NCBI GenBank assembly: GCA_041441465.1
Contig: JASDSY010000003.1
Span: 1-64,000 of the forward strand
Direction of reading: 5' to 3'
DNA: 64,000 nt
DNA from: JASDSY01 sp041441465
GTDB lineage: Bacteria > Muiribacteriota > UBA9980
Shown: piece by piece, positions 42,366 through 51,725 of the stretch
Layout: each line of letters starts with the position of its first letter
Numbering within the stretch: the first letter of the stretch is position 1
Made by a program: the position numbers and the translations under genes
The notes under the pieces: model-generated
Database searches by the model: none
The model's input: the letters and a program-made list of their open reading frames with translations, nothing else
Told to the model about the DNA's origin: nothing

Positions 42366-43478
42366 CTAGTATTTCGAAAAAGTTATTTCCCTTAATTTTT
42401 TGATTTCTTCGGTCGCGCTTATCATAAGATTCTTATCGTTGGTTTTTTTTATGGCGGTCATAAAATCATATTCGGCGCTGTTATAATCATTCGAAGCGAT
42501 TTTTGCGAGGCCGCGTTTATAATAAATGTGGGCATTGTCAGGAACTATTTTTATGGCAGCCGTATAATATTTTAAGGATTCGCGGTATAATTTATCCTTA
42601 CACAATTCGTCGGCTACTTTTAACAAATTTATGGCATCCCAGTAATGGTTATATTTATTTTCAATCCTGGCTTCCGGAGTAAAGCATATTTTAAAATCAG
42701 GATAGTCGCCTGCGATTTTCGAATTTTCGGCGTTTTGCAATTCTGTTTCGGCCGCGGCTGCCGTTTCGGCTTTTTTCACTTCGATATCGTTTAAAACATT
42801 TTCAACCCTGTCAGCCGACGGAACTTCGACCACCGGAGGATAATTCAATAAATTAAGAGTAAACGCCCTTGACGGACCCGATTGTTTAGCTTTGTTATCA
42901 GGCCTGCCGAGTTTATTTGTAAAATTATATTCGTAATCGATATTTTTTAATTCTTCGAGATTTTTAAGCGCTTCTTTCATTGTCGGCCCGTAAACGTTAG
43001 CTATTCTTATCTCATGAAGCCCCATTTCGAAAACTTTTTCCTTTATATAGCAAACGCCCAAATTATTCCGTGCCTCAGCGAATGCCGGCTTCAAGTCAAT
43101 AGCGCGCTTATAGTTTATAATGGCGTCAGGCATATTATTGAGCTTGAAATAGCAAAGTCCCATATTATAATATATTTCAGGTCTTTCATTGTCGATTTTC
43201 AACGCGCTTCTGAATTCCCTTAAAGCATCCTTGTGCCGGCCTTCGAGCAAAAACTCGACACCGCGCTCCAGAAAATAAGCGTAATTTTCGGGCTTTTTTT
43301 CGGAAATTTCACGCTTGTCCCGGCTCGCGTCCTCTTTGGCCTCCAAAGCCTCCCGCGGCACCGCTCTCAAGTTTTTAAATTCTTGCCGGGCCGATATCTC
43401 AGAAAAATTTCCGTTCATTAAAATAATCCCTAATGTAATTCCGCCGATAATCTTTTTTGAATTTAATAAGCTTCTCAT
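42366..43478 (-). CDS. Exported TPR-repeat protein
   Basis: The 370-residue protein has a hydrophobic N-terminus (about 9-30) that can act as signal peptide or anchor. Two TPR blocks are visible: about 70-185 (FLLEGRHKDALREFRSALKID, EIYYNMGLCYFKLNNMPDAI, AEARNNLGVCYI) and about 290-360 (LYRESLKYYTAAIKIVPDN, AHIYYKRGLAKIASNDY). An uncharacterised linker separates them. TPRs bind partner proteins, so an envelope scaffold role is possible. It follows glgB on the same strand after 150 bases that include a likely terminator. Confidence 0.75.
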   Translation of the reverse strand: MRSLLNSKKIIGGITLGIILMNGNFSEISARQEFKNLRAVPREALEAKEDASRDKREISEKKPENYAYFLERGVEFLLEGRHKDALREFRSALKIDNERPEIYYNMGLCYFKLNNMPDAIINYKRAIDLKPAFAEARNNLGVCYIKEKVFEMGLHEIRIANVYGPTMKEALKNLEELKNIDYEYNFTNKLGRPDNKAKQSGPSRAFTLNLLNYPPVVEVPSADRVENVLNDIEVKKAETAAAAETELQNAENSKIAGDYPDFKICFTPEARIENKYNHYWDAINLLKVADELCKDKLYRESLKYYTAAIKIVPDNAHIYYKRGLAKIASNDYNSAEYDFMTAIKKTNDKNLMISATEEIKKLREITFSKY

Positions 43479-43554
43479 AAAGACAGTAACAACTCCAAAT
43501 TACAAAATAAAATCATATAAAGTTCAAAAAGCTTTTTTTGCCGTTTATAAAAAT

Positions 43555-43609
43555 ATTGCGAGGTCCGGCAGCGCATTTCAAAATATACGCCCGTCCGGCT
43601 CCCCGCAAT
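43555..43609 (-). terminator. Possible terminator of glgB
   Basis: On the minus strand ATTGCG...CCGG pairs with CCGG...CGCAAT (43609 to 43555) with internal mismatches and is followed by ATATTTTTAT. Confidence 0.45.
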
Positions 43610-43627
43610 TATTATCCGGAAACGCAA

Positions 43628-45838
43628 TTAATCGCGTTTATGTTTTAAAACGACCATGCCCAGAGGCGGGATATTAAGGCTTACAGCGTATCCTCTTCCC
43701 TGCCAAGAAGTTTCCCAGGCGTCAAGGCCGCCGTAATTTCCGACATTCGAACCCCAGTATTCGGATGAATCAGAGTTCATAATTTCGTCATACCTGCCGC
43801 CCCACGGAACGCCTATTTTATAGCCATAATGAACCATCGGCGTAAAGTTGAATATGAATATCAAATTTTCTTCGCCGTTTTTAGATTTTCTCATAAGGCT
43901 GATGATCGATCTGTCTGCATCGGAAAAATCTATCCACTCAAAACCTTCATAAGAGAAGTCTACCTGGTGCATAGCGCTTTCCGACGAATAAATATGGTTC
44001 AAGTCGGCAATATATTTGCTTAATTTGCTGTGCGATTCGAAATTCAAAAGGTGCCAGTCGAGGCTCTGGTTGCAATTCCATTCATGCCACTGCCCGATTT
44101 CGGCGCCCATAAACAGGAGTTTTTTGCCCGGATAAGCGTACATCAATCCAAGCAGCAACCTGAGGTTCGCGAATTTCTGCCATACGTCGCCCGGCATTTT
44201 ATCAAGAAGCGAACGTTTTCCGTGAACAACCTCGTCATGCGACAACACAAGTATGAAATTTTCATGGAACGCGTAAATAAGCGGGAACGTAAGCATATTA
44301 TGATGATAGCGCCTGTAAATTGGATCTTTTTCGAAATACTTAAGCATGTCGTTCATCCAGCCCATGTTCCATTTCAAGCCGAACCCGAGTCCGCCAAGGT
44401 GGGTAGGCCTCGATACGGCAGGCCATGCTGTCGATTCTTCGGCGATCGTAAATACGCCCGGAAAGTACTGATAAACAATGCTGTTCATATATTTTAAAAA
44501 TTCGATAGCTTCGAGATTTTCACGGCCGCCGTACTGATTCGGAATCCACTCGCCTGCCTTTCTTGAATAATCGAGATAAAGCATGGATGCTACAGCGTCA
44601 ACGCGCAGACCGTCTATGTGATATTTATCAAACCAGAAAATGGCGTTCGATATAAGAAAATTCTTTACTTCGTTTCGGCCGTAGTTGAATATAAGCGTTG
44701 ACCAATCCATGTGTTCGCCTTTGCGCGGATCCTCATGCTCATAAAGGCATGTGCCGTCGAACTGCATTAAACCGTGCCAATCCTTAGGAAAATGCGCCGG
44801 CACCCAGTCGACTATCAGGCCGATGCCGTTTTGGTGCAAATAATCGACAAAATACATAAAGTCATGAGGACTGCCATAGCGGCTTGTCGGGGCGAAATAG
44901 CCGGTTACCTGATAACCCCAGGAACCGTCGAACGGATGCTCGGCGATCGGCAGGAGCTCGATATGCGTATAACCCATTTTTTTTACATATTCCGTAAGTT
45001 TAACCGCGAGTTCGCGATAAGTTAAAAAGCGGTTTTCGTCTTCAGGCACGCGCATCCACGAGCCGAGATGCACTTCATAAATAGCCATAGGACTTTCAAG
45101 CGAGCTGCGTTTCTTACGGTTATCCATCCATTCGTTGTCGCCCCATGAATAATTTCCTATATCGTAAACAAGCGACGACGTCTTAGGACGCACTTCCGAA
45201 GCATACGCATACGGATCGGATTTTTCCATCAAACTTCCCGTTTGCGCCTTTATTTCAAATTTATAATTGCTGCCGTTTGCAAGCCCCGGGATAAATATTT
45301 CCCATACGCCGACTCCCGGGCGTACTCTCATAACATGGCGCCTGCCGTCCCACGAATTGAAATCACCTATAACGCTTACCCTTTTCGCGCCAGGCGCCCA
45401 TACTGCGAAACAAATGCCGCCTATGCCGTCAAATTCATGATAATGCGCTCCCAATTTTTCATAGATCCTGTGATGATTTCCTTCCTTGAAAAGGTGCAAA
45501 TCATAATCAGTTAATACAGGAGGAAACGAATAAGAATCATAAAACCTGGTAACATTGCCATCATAATAAATTTTTTCAATATTATACTTAAAAAAATCAA
45601 CGCGTCCCTTTAAAATAAGTTCAAAAAAACCGCGCTCATCGACTTTATCCATTTTATAACGATTCTTTTCAGGCAGTTCGATAACGAAAGCCTCGCGTGC
45701 GTCAGGCAAAAAAGCTCTTAAACAAAGGCTTTTAACTCCATCGATGTCGATTTCATGCATGCCTAAAAGTTCATAAGGATCGTGATGATCAGTATTCACG
45801 ATTCTGTCAATGTCAAAATCACTGCAGGTTCTTGCCAT
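43628..45838 (-). CDS. glgB: 1,4-alpha-glucan (glycogen) branching enzyme
   Basis: The 736-residue protein has an N-terminal beta-sandwich module (about 15-105), a CBM48 domain (about 120-215, FAVWAPGAKRVSVIGDFNSWD), and a GH13_9 catalytic barrel. Active-site residues are visible: GLRVDAVASMLYLDYSR (nucleophile Asp), FTIAEESTAWP (acid/base Glu) and LVLSHDEVVHGK (third Asp). It ends with the all-beta C-terminal domain. It makes alpha-1,6 branches in glycogen, so the organism stores glycogen; no glycogen synthase is in the window. GGTGGG lies six bases before the ATG. Confidence 0.95.
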   Translation of the reverse strand: MARTCSDFDIDRIVNTDHHDPYELLGMHEIDIDGVKSLCLRAFLPDAREAFVIELPEKNRYKMDKVDERGFFELILKGRVDFFKYNIEKIYYDGNVTRFYDSYSFPPVLTDYDLHLFKEGNHHRIYEKLGAHYHEFDGIGGICFAVWAPGAKRVSVIGDFNSWDGRRHVMRVRPGVGVWEIFIPGLANGSNYKFEIKAQTGSLMEKSDPYAYASEVRPKTSSLVYDIGNYSWGDNEWMDNRKKRSSLESPMAIYEVHLGSWMRVPEDENRFLTYRELAVKLTEYVKKMGYTHIELLPIAEHPFDGSWGYQVTGYFAPTSRYGSPHDFMYFVDYLHQNGIGLIVDWVPAHFPKDWHGLMQFDGTCLYEHEDPRKGEHMDWSTLIFNYGRNEVKNFLISNAIFWFDKYHIDGLRVDAVASMLYLDYSRKAGEWIPNQYGGRENLEAIEFLKYMNSIVYQYFPGVFTIAEESTAWPAVSRPTHLGGLGFGLKWNMGWMNDMLKYFEKDPIYRRYHHNMLTFPLIYAFHENFILVLSHDEVVHGKRSLLDKMPGDVWQKFANLRLLLGLMYAYPGKKLLFMGAEIGQWHEWNCNQSLDWHLLNFESHSKLSKYIADLNHIYSSESAMHQVDFSYEGFEWIDFSDADRSIISLMRKSKNGEENLIFIFNFTPMVHYGYKIGVPWGGRYDEIMNSDSSEYWGSNVGNYGGLDAWETSWQGRGYAVSLNIPPLGMVVLKHKRD

Positions 45839-45897
45839 ATTTTTCCCACCTTATAAAAAAATTCGCATTAAATAGCTACATATTAATTTTTTATTAC

Positions 45898-45926
45898 AAT
45901 ATAACACAGTTAAATAAAATTTACAA
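45898..45926 (-). promoter_or_regulatory. Putative promoter of glgB
   Basis: On the minus strand TTGTAA (45926-45921), 17-base spacer, TATATT (45903-45898), about 60 bases before the glgB ATG. Confidence 0.6.
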
Positions 45927-46072
45927 CAATTTATTAAATAAAAATTGACGTTTCACTCAATAACTTAAGACCGGCCGCCGTCAAATTATGAACATACATT
46001 CATATACTAAGGAAAACAGCCCTTCTTAATTTAACGAAAAAATTATTTTAATTTATTTTTTTGAAATATTTA

Positions 46073-46101
46073 TTGAAATATTTTCGGCTTTGCTATAAAA
46101 T
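46073..46101 (+). promoter_or_regulatory. Putative promoter giving a leaderless transcript
   Basis: TTGAAA (46073-46078), 17-base spacer, TAAAAT (46096-46101). The expected transcription start falls at or next to the ATG at 46109. Confidence 0.45.
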
Positions 46102-46108
46102 TTACCAC

Positions 46109-46816
46109 ATGAATGATAAATCTGAAAAACAAACTAAAAGCGGCGTAACAAAAAAGGATTATTATCCAATAAGCCTTGATATTACCCGTAAATTATGCGT
46201 AGTCATAGGCTGCGGCGATGTCGGCGAGAGAAAAGTAATTTCATTGTTAAGCTACGGAGCGGCAGTCAGGGCAGTTTCAAAAACGATTTCCGAAAAATTG
46301 AAAGAAATCGCTGGAAATGATGAAATGAACGGGCGTTTTCAATATTTCGAGAGGCCTTTCGAAGCGTCTGATTTAAACGGAGCGTTTTTAGTTTATTGCG
46401 CCACGTCCGACAACGCCTTGAATCGTATGGTTTTCGAAAAAGCCTCCGCCGCAGGAGCGCTTGTAAACATAGTCGATGTTCCCGAGCTTTGCAATTTTAT
46501 AGTCCCGTCGGTATTAAAAAGAGGGCGCCTTTCAGTAGCGGTATCCACATCCGGAGCGGCACCGGCGTTTGCCAAAAAATTCAGGCGCGAATTAGAGAGC
46601 GTTATAAGCGATAAATATGAGGATTACATTGAATTCTTAGCCGCGAAAAGACTATTGATAAAAGAAACCGTAAAAGACGTCAAAATCAGGCAAAAAATTT
46701 TTAAAGCATTAATCGACTCAAATTTACTGGAATGTTTTGCCTCCGGCGATTCGGATACGGCCGAAAACATTTTTAATCAAATTATGACCAAAATAACATC
46801 ATCCGGTGTCATCTAA
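46109..46816 (+). CDS. Precorrin-2 dehydrogenase / sirohydrochlorin ferrochelatase (CysG N-terminal, Met8-like)
   Basis: The 235-residue protein has YYPISLDITRKLCVVIGCGDVGERKV (Rossmann NAD site, about residues 17-41; shown in parts), YCATSDNALNRMVFEKA and NFIVPSVLKRGRLSVAVSTSGAAPAFAKKFR (CysG signature region, about 130-155). It oxidises precorrin-2 to sirohydrochlorin and may insert iron for sirohaem. It complements the CobA-HemD fusion 24 kb away. I chose ATG 46109 rather than the TTG at 46061 because the conserved domain begins soon after it and a promoter overlaps the upstream part. No SD is seen, which fits a leaderless message. Confidence 0.82.
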   Translation: MNDKSEKQTKSGVTKKDYYPISLDITRKLCVVIGCGDVGERKVISLLSYGAAVRAVSKTISEKLKEIAGNDEMNGRFQYFERPFEASDLNGAFLVYCATSDNALNRMVFEKASAAGALVNIVDVPELCNFIVPSVLKRGRLSVAVSTSGAAPAFAKKFRRELESVISDKYEDYIEFLAAKRLLIKETVKDVKIRQKIFKALIDSNLLECFASGDSDTAENIFNQIMTKITSSGVI

Positions 46817-46878
46817 ACAATAAAATTAAACTATATAACTTAATGGATTTTCAAGGCTGATTTTTATAAAGCCGAACG

Positions 46879-46907
46879 ATTCATTTGCAAAATAAATGAA
46901 TTTTTTC
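46879..46907 (+). terminator. Probable terminator after the precorrin-2 dehydrogenase gene
   Basis: ATTCATTT (46879-46886) pairs with AAATGAAT (46894-46901), then TTTTTC. The stem is AT-rich. Confidence 0.5.
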
Positions 46908-46967
46908 AATTAAACTCTTCTTGCGAAATTTTATATTTATCATTTTAAGCATAACCCGGTTTATAAT

Positions 46968-47891
46968 TTAAAAGTTATAATTTACAAGCTTAATGCCGGC
47001 GTCGTTTATAAAAGATTTTACTTCTTTCGATGTCAGCATATCAAATTCCTGCCGCCATTTATATTTTTTAAAATCATCATCACAGCAATCTATATTTTCA
47101 TATTCCGCCGCTGAATATCCAGGATGCGTCATCATTTCAATTACAAGCGGCTTCCCTTTTTCGGAACTGCCGTTAAAAATTAATTTTTTATAATATTCCA
47201 GGGCGGGCATAACATTTTCAATAGTCATGTTGCCGGAAAAAAATTGTCCGAAAAAAACATCCGGCATATTAAGACCAGATTTTTTTATTTTGTTTTTATA
47301 CCAAATGTTATAAACCGGGTTAAAAAAAAGTGTTTTTATGATATTCCCTTTCGAGAATTTTAAAATTCCATGAAACTTTAAATTGAATGGTTCAACCGGA
47401 TTTCGCAGTTTAAAAATCTGAGCATCTTTGAGAACCTCTGTAAAAATGGGCAAAAGTCCCGGATGCATGTGAAGATGTTGATGCGAATCAGCGTGAGACG
47501 GATTTATTCCAAGAGAAATAATTTTTCTTATCTGATTAAAAAGTTCCGTTTTAATATGTTGCGGCGATATTTTTCCGAGGTGCCATTTCTTGAAAAATTC
47601 AACGTAATTTCCGGGAAAGAAGCCATTTTCATCGATAAGTGTGGAAATTTTTTGTAAATCTTTAGTAACCGGCCGCCCCGCGACGAGCTGCAAATGCGCT
47701 CCGACCGAAAGCCCTCTGCATTCCCTGGCTATAGCTGCCGCGTACTGAGAGTATTGCGCGCCGGCAAGAAGAGTTGCTGAAGTTAATATCCCTTCCAGAT
47801 GAGCCTTTTTTATGCCTTCGCAAATGCTTTCAGTCAAGCCGAAATCATCGGCGTTTATTATTAAATTTATTTCCATAAGATTTTCTGCCAT
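46968..47891 (-). CDS. YdjC/ChbG/HpnK-like carbohydrate deacetylase
   Basis: The 307-residue protein begins NLIINADDFGLTESI (about residues 8-23), the metal-binding Asp motif of the YdjC fold, followed by VGAHLQLVAGRPV and ADSHQHLHMHPG (histidine ligands, about 60-130). The family removes acetyl groups from N-acetylated sugars (chitobiose; hopanoid-linked glucosamine for HpnK). Residues KYKWRQEFDML near the C-terminus and MTHPGY are typical of the hopanoid-type branch. The start could also be the ATG five codons later (47876); neither has a strong SD. The substrate is not determined. Confidence 0.82.
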   Translation of the reverse strand: MAENLMEINLIINADDFGLTESICEGIKKAHLEGILTSATLLAGAQYSQYAAAIARECRGLSVGAHLQLVAGRPVTKDLQKISTLIDENGFFPGNYVEFFKKWHLGKISPQHIKTELFNQIRKIISLGINPSHADSHQHLHMHPGLLPIFTEVLKDAQIFKLRNPVEPFNLKFHGILKFSKGNIIKTLFFNPVYNIWYKNKIKKSGLNMPDVFFGQFFSGNMTIENVMPALEYYKKLIFNGSSEKGKPLVIEMMTHPGYSAAEYENIDCCDDDFKKYKWRQEFDMLTSKEVKSFINDAGIKLVNYNF

Positions 47892-48055
47892 TTCCGTTTA
47901 ATTTTTAAATTTCTTTAAGGCCGCCATTTTAGAATTTCTAAAATTTACAAAATAATTCATTTTTGAACGATCGCAGAGCTAATTTCATCGTCTCGCACTT
48001 TTAATGACACGATTTTTTTAACATTGAACTTATCGAAAGATAATTTCCTGACCGC

Positions 48056-48430
48056 TTATTTCTCTATGATAACGACAGCCGTGGCGAAATCAGTATCATG
48101 CGATATGCTTATATGCGCCGCGGCGAGTTTTTTTGATTCGAACTTTTCCTTCGTGATCCCGGAAAGATTTAAATATGGCGCACCGTCTTCATAGTGAAGT
48201 ATTTCTATATCGCAATACTTCATTCCGCCGCTCATTCCTTCTTTAAAAGCCTTAATAAATGACTCTTTTACAGCGAACATCCCCGAAAAATGCTGCGGTG
48301 CGAAAGCTTTTTCCGAGCAATAATCAATCTCCTGCTGCGTAAAAATTTTTTTTTTGAAGCCTTCTGTACGTTCAAGACTCCTGGCCATTCTTTCGATTTT
48401 TACAATATCGGTCCCGACGCCGTATATCAT
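48056..48430 (-). CDS. acpS: Holo-[acyl-carrier-protein] synthase
   Basis: The 124-residue protein has GVGTDIVKIERM (about residues 4-15, magnesium-binding Asp) and FAVKESFIKAF (about 53-63, catalytic Glu-Lys), and ends HISISHDTDFATAVVI. It transfers 4'-phosphopantetheine from CoA to the serine of acyl carrier protein. It is normally dedicated to fatty acid synthesis, but it is the only such transferase here and could conceivably also prime the carrier domain of the Pls-like protein 10 kb away. GAGG is eight bases before the ATG. It is divergent from the sugar-ABC ATPase. Confidence 0.92.
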   Translation of the reverse strand: MIYGVGTDIVKIERMARSLERTEGFKKKIFTQQEIDYCSEKAFAPQHFSGMFAVKESFIKAFKEGMSGGMKYCDIEILHYEDGAPYLNLSGITKEKFESKKLAAAHISISHDTDFATAVVIIEK

Positions 48431-48525
48431 CGTTCTTACCTCTTCAGTTATGCAATATGCGCTATAATAACATACATTTCACTTATAATCAATAATTAAA
48501 TGTTAAAGTAAAAGTTTAAAATTAA

Positions 48526-48554
48526 TTGACATTAAAAAAAAAATGGTATATAAT
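48526..48554 (+). promoter_or_regulatory. Consensus sigma-70-type promoter of the ABC ATPase gene
   Basis: TTGACA (48526-48531), 17-base spacer, TATAAT (48549-48554), 59 bases before the start codon. Confidence 0.82.
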
Positions 48555-48613
48555 CTTACAGATTTTTAACTTATAATTTATGGTTATTTAAAGTAACGAA
48601 AGGATGGATCACA

Positions 48614-49720
48614 GTGGCGCAGGTTTTATTAGAAAAAGTCACCAAAAAATACGAAGGAAATAGCGAATATACAATATTTCCAACAGACCTTACGATACGC
48701 GATAAAGAATTTATGGTAATGGTAGGCCCTTCAGGATGCGGCAAAACGACAACACTCAGAATGATTGCCGGACTAGAGGAGATATCGGAAGGTAAAATTT
48801 TTATCGGCGACACGCTGGTTAATGATTTACAGCCAAAAGACCGCGATATAGCCATGGTTTTCCAGAACTACGCCTTATACCCGCACATGAACATATTTGA
48901 AAATATGGCATTCGGCCTGAGGCTTCGCAATTTTTCAGAGGACGAGATAAAAAAACGCGTTGAATACGCCGGAAAAATACTTGATTTGACCACATATCTG
49001 GATAAAAAACCAAAACAGCTTTCAGGCGGCCAGAGACAGAGGGTCGCGCTCGGACGCGCTATTGTGCGTAATCCTAAAGTATTTTTAATGGACGAACCGC
49101 TTTCGAACCTCGACGCGAAACTCCGCGTTGCAATGCGTTCGGAAATCAGAAGGATCCATAAAAGCCAGGATGCAACAACCATATATGTAACGCACGACCA
49201 GACCGAAGCTATGACAATGGGCGACCGTATAGCTATATTCTACAAAGGCGTAATACAGCAGGTCGACGAACCTCAAAAAGTTTATGACAATCCGGCCAAT
49301 AAATTCGTAGCAGGCTTCATCGGCTCGCCTGCCATGAACTTCGTAAAATGCCGCGTACAAAATAACGGCGGCTCGTTATACACAATTTCAGGCCTGAACA
49401 ATGAATTCACGGTATCGAAATTCGAAGACAAAAAGAACGCTCTCGGTTCATACAACAATCAAACGATGATTCTCGGCATCAGGCCTGAAGCCATCGAATT
49501 GGTTACAGAAAAAACAACCGAAAATTGCATAAATGTAACGGCGGATATCGTCGAACTTCTCGGCAATGAAAGATATATCCACTTCAAACTCGGCGAAGAT
49601 ACAGTCGTCGCAAGGTTCAAATCAAATTGCGGAATTCACGAAGGCGACAAATTCGCGGTAAGATTTGTCCTTGAAAAAATACATCTTTTCGATGCGGGCA
49701 CCGAAAAAACGATAATATAA
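48614..49720 (+). CDS. Carbohydrate ABC transporter ATP-binding protein (UgpC/MsmK/MalK type)
   Basis: The 368-residue protein has Walker A GPSGCGKTT (about residues 38-46), Q-loop MVFQNYALYPHM, signature LSGGQRQRVALGRAI (about 136-150), Walker B VFLMDEPLSNLDAKLR and the switch THDQTE. The C-terminal 130 residues form an OB/TOBE regulatory domain (GIRPEAIEL, GDKFAVRF). It energises uptake of sugars or glycerol phosphate. No permease or binding protein is near, so it may be a shared, stand-alone ATPase as known for MsmK. The GTG start is nine bases after AGGA. A terminator follows immediately. Confidence 0.93.
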   Translation: MAQVLLEKVTKKYEGNSEYTIFPTDLTIRDKEFMVMVGPSGCGKTTTLRMIAGLEEISEGKIFIGDTLVNDLQPKDRDIAMVFQNYALYPHMNIFENMAFGLRLRNFSEDEIKKRVEYAGKILDLTTYLDKKPKQLSGGQRQRVALGRAIVRNPKVFLMDEPLSNLDAKLRVAMRSEIRRIHKSQDATTIYVTHDQTEAMTMGDRIAIFYKGVIQQVDEPQKVYDNPANKFVAGFIGSPAMNFVKCRVQNNGGSLYTISGLNNEFTVSKFEDKKNALGSYNNQTMILGIRPEAIELVTEKTTENCINVTADIVELLGNERYIHFKLGEDTVVARFKSNCGIHEGDKFAVRFVLEKIHLFDAGTEKTII

Positions 49721-49744
49721 TATATTATTGACAATAAAAAATTA

Positions 49745-49777
49745 AAAGTGTGTGCCATGCAGGCGCGCACTTTTTTT
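49745..49777 (+). terminator. Rho-independent terminator
   Basis: AAAGTGTGTGCC (49745-49756) pairs with GGCGCGCACTTT (49762-49773) through two G-T pairs; T-run to 49777. Confidence 0.8.
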
Positions 49778-49856
49778 GTTATCGATATGTAGCATAATCC
49801 TGGAATATTCTTTAATTGCATTAATAACATTATAAAAATACGGAGGTATATTCAAA

Positions 49857-51632
49857 GTGAAAAAAAACAATTCATTAAAACTTTTAATCGCAGCTTTTTT
49901 TGTTCTTTTTCTTACGGTTTCAACATCTTCCGCCGAGGAAAAGACACAGGTCGCAGAGCAATTTAAAATTAATAACCTGACAGCCGAAGTTTCAACAGGC
50001 GCACCTGAGGCAAAAATAATTCCGCCGGCTGTGGCAGAAAAAACTTCGGAAATAGAAAACATATTAAAATTCATACCTGAGTCGCCGATATTCATATTTA
50101 CAATGCAAAATACCGGCGATGCTTACAACAATCTTCTCGGCTACGGCATAAAACAGGCCTTTCCGCAGCTCGCTCTTATGGTAAAATTATATGAAAGTAC
50201 ATCGAGCATAAAAATTTCAGAAGAGGCGTCATTATATAAATGTTCGATAATGTCCTTAACCGAAGTAAATTTATTGCTTTTTAACTATGAATTCATATAT
50301 GCGCTCGAACTGAACGACACGAAAAAATTTGACGAATTTATGGAAAAATGGATTAAAAATTACGCAATAACAAAAAAATCAATAACAAAAATTGCCGGCA
50401 TCGAAACATTTTCACTTGCCGCCGCAAAAATAAAAACTCCGCTTTTCTACATAAAAAAAGATAACTTCGTGATATTCTCGAACAAACTCGAAGGTCTTTC
50501 AAAATCTATAATTCTTTCTGAAAATCCTACGCGTTCATTTTTAAATTCAGTGGCTTACAATCAGATAAAAAGAAAATACGACATCGACTCAAATATTTAT
50601 TTCTGGTTCTCGGGAAAAGTAATAGCCAATTATTTCAGCGCGCTTGGGCTTGTAAACGCAAATCCGGGCTGGTTAAACACCAGGCACAGCATGCAGCTCG
50701 AACAATATTCAAAAATAATGAACGATCTTCTTAAAGGCCTTGAATTCATCGCTTTTAAAGTTAACGTAAAAAAAGACGGAGTCGCTTTCGATTTTTTCGT
50801 ATCGTTAAACGAACTTGTAGCCAAAGTAATAAAAACAAAATTACATCTTTCGCTGCCTGAAGAAATGAAATTGAATTATGACGGCATTGTCCTTAATTCG
50901 ACAAGGTTCATACCTGAAAAAGTAAAAGCCGCAGCGGCAGCTCATATAATCTTACCGTCATTTGAAGAATTGATATCTTCGGAAGTTAACGTCACAAACT
51001 GCAATACGAATAAAGTGAAAAAATTTAATGAATTAAACCAGTATATCGTACAAAAATATAAAGCCGGCCTTGACAAACTTATGTACTCATGGATCGCCAA
51101 TGAGTTTTTTGCGTTCGTAAGCGATGATTCCACAAATTTCGCTATAGGCGCAAAAATAAAAAACACCGAAGCGCTTAACGACGCGATTAAAATAGTAGAA
51201 AAAAGCCTTTCAGCCGATAAATATAAAAAATCGGCGCATAAATATCATGACATCAATATAGTTTCATTTAAAAAACATTCCAAAAAAGGCGAAGTAGAAA
51301 AAATAACATGCTATTTTATAGACGGCGATTATTTTGTTTTCGCTTCCGATCCTGGATACGCAAAAATTTTAATCGATACCTATGCCGATCAATTGCCTTC
51401 GATCAGGGTAAATAAAGATTTCCAGAAAGTATGCGCATTTGACATAAAGAATAAGTATAAAATGGCAGCTTTCGGAAATATAGCTTATTTATTTGAAAAA
51501 ATACACCCTTACATCGACAATTCGCTCAACTTACTGACAATAGCGCCGGAAAAAATGAACATTAAAAATATCGGCGTATCGAATTTTGTGACAAATGACG
51601 GGCAGCACTTAATGATCAACCTGTCGTTTTAA
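49857..51632 (+). CDS. Large exported protein, DUF3352-like
   Basis: The 591-residue protein has a signal peptide (about residues 7-26, VSTSSAE). The rest has the pattern of DUF3352-type proteins: it opens with NILKFIPESPIFIFTMQNTGDAYNNLLG, alternates ISLYKCS-like strands with long amphipathic helices, and repeats a similar unit in its second half (from about 400, ALNDAIKIVEKSLSADK; YFIDGDYFVFASD). The DUF assignment is a resemblance only. Function unknown; periplasmic or surface. The GTG start has GGAGG ten bases before. The gene stands alone between two terminators. Confidence 0.55.
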   Translation: MKKNNSLKLLIAAFFVLFLTVSTSSAEEKTQVAEQFKINNLTAEVSTGAPEAKIIPPAVAEKTSEIENILKFIPESPIFIFTMQNTGDAYNNLLGYGIKQAFPQLALMVKLYESTSSIKISEEASLYKCSIMSLTEVNLLLFNYEFIYALELNDTKKFDEFMEKWIKNYAITKKSITKIAGIETFSLAAAKIKTPLFYIKKDNFVIFSNKLEGLSKSIILSENPTRSFLNSVAYNQIKRKYDIDSNIYFWFSGKVIANYFSALGLVNANPGWLNTRHSMQLEQYSKIMNDLLKGLEFIAFKVNVKKDGVAFDFFVSLNELVAKVIKTKLHLSLPEEMKLNYDGIVLNSTRFIPEKVKAAAAAHIILPSFEELISSEVNVTNCNTNKVKKFNELNQYIVQKYKAGLDKLMYSWIANEFFAFVSDDSTNFAIGAKIKNTEALNDAIKIVEKSLSADKYKKSAHKYHDINIVSFKKHSKKGEVEKITCYFIDGDYFVFASDPGYAKILIDTYADQLPSIRVNKDFQKVCAFDIKNKYKMAAFGNIAYLFEKIHPYIDNSLNLLTIAPEKMNIKNIGVSNFVTNDGQHLMINLSF

Positions 51633-51670
51633 TTATTCGAATTTTTTCTATAGCTGATTAATATTTTCAG

Positions 51671-51697
51671 GGCACGTCTAAAAACGTGCCTTTCATT
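51671..51697 (+). terminator. Probable Rho-independent terminator
   Basis: GGCACGT (51671-51677) pairs with ACGTGCC (51684-51690), six-base loop, followed by TTTCATTTT. Confidence 0.65.
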
Positions 51698-51725
51698 TTA
51701 AATCAAGCTTTAATCAGGAGGGCAA

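Noticed and set aside
49728..49756. TTGACA after the ABC ATPase gene
   Set aside because: No -10 element follows at 16-18 bases; the region is a terminator stem.
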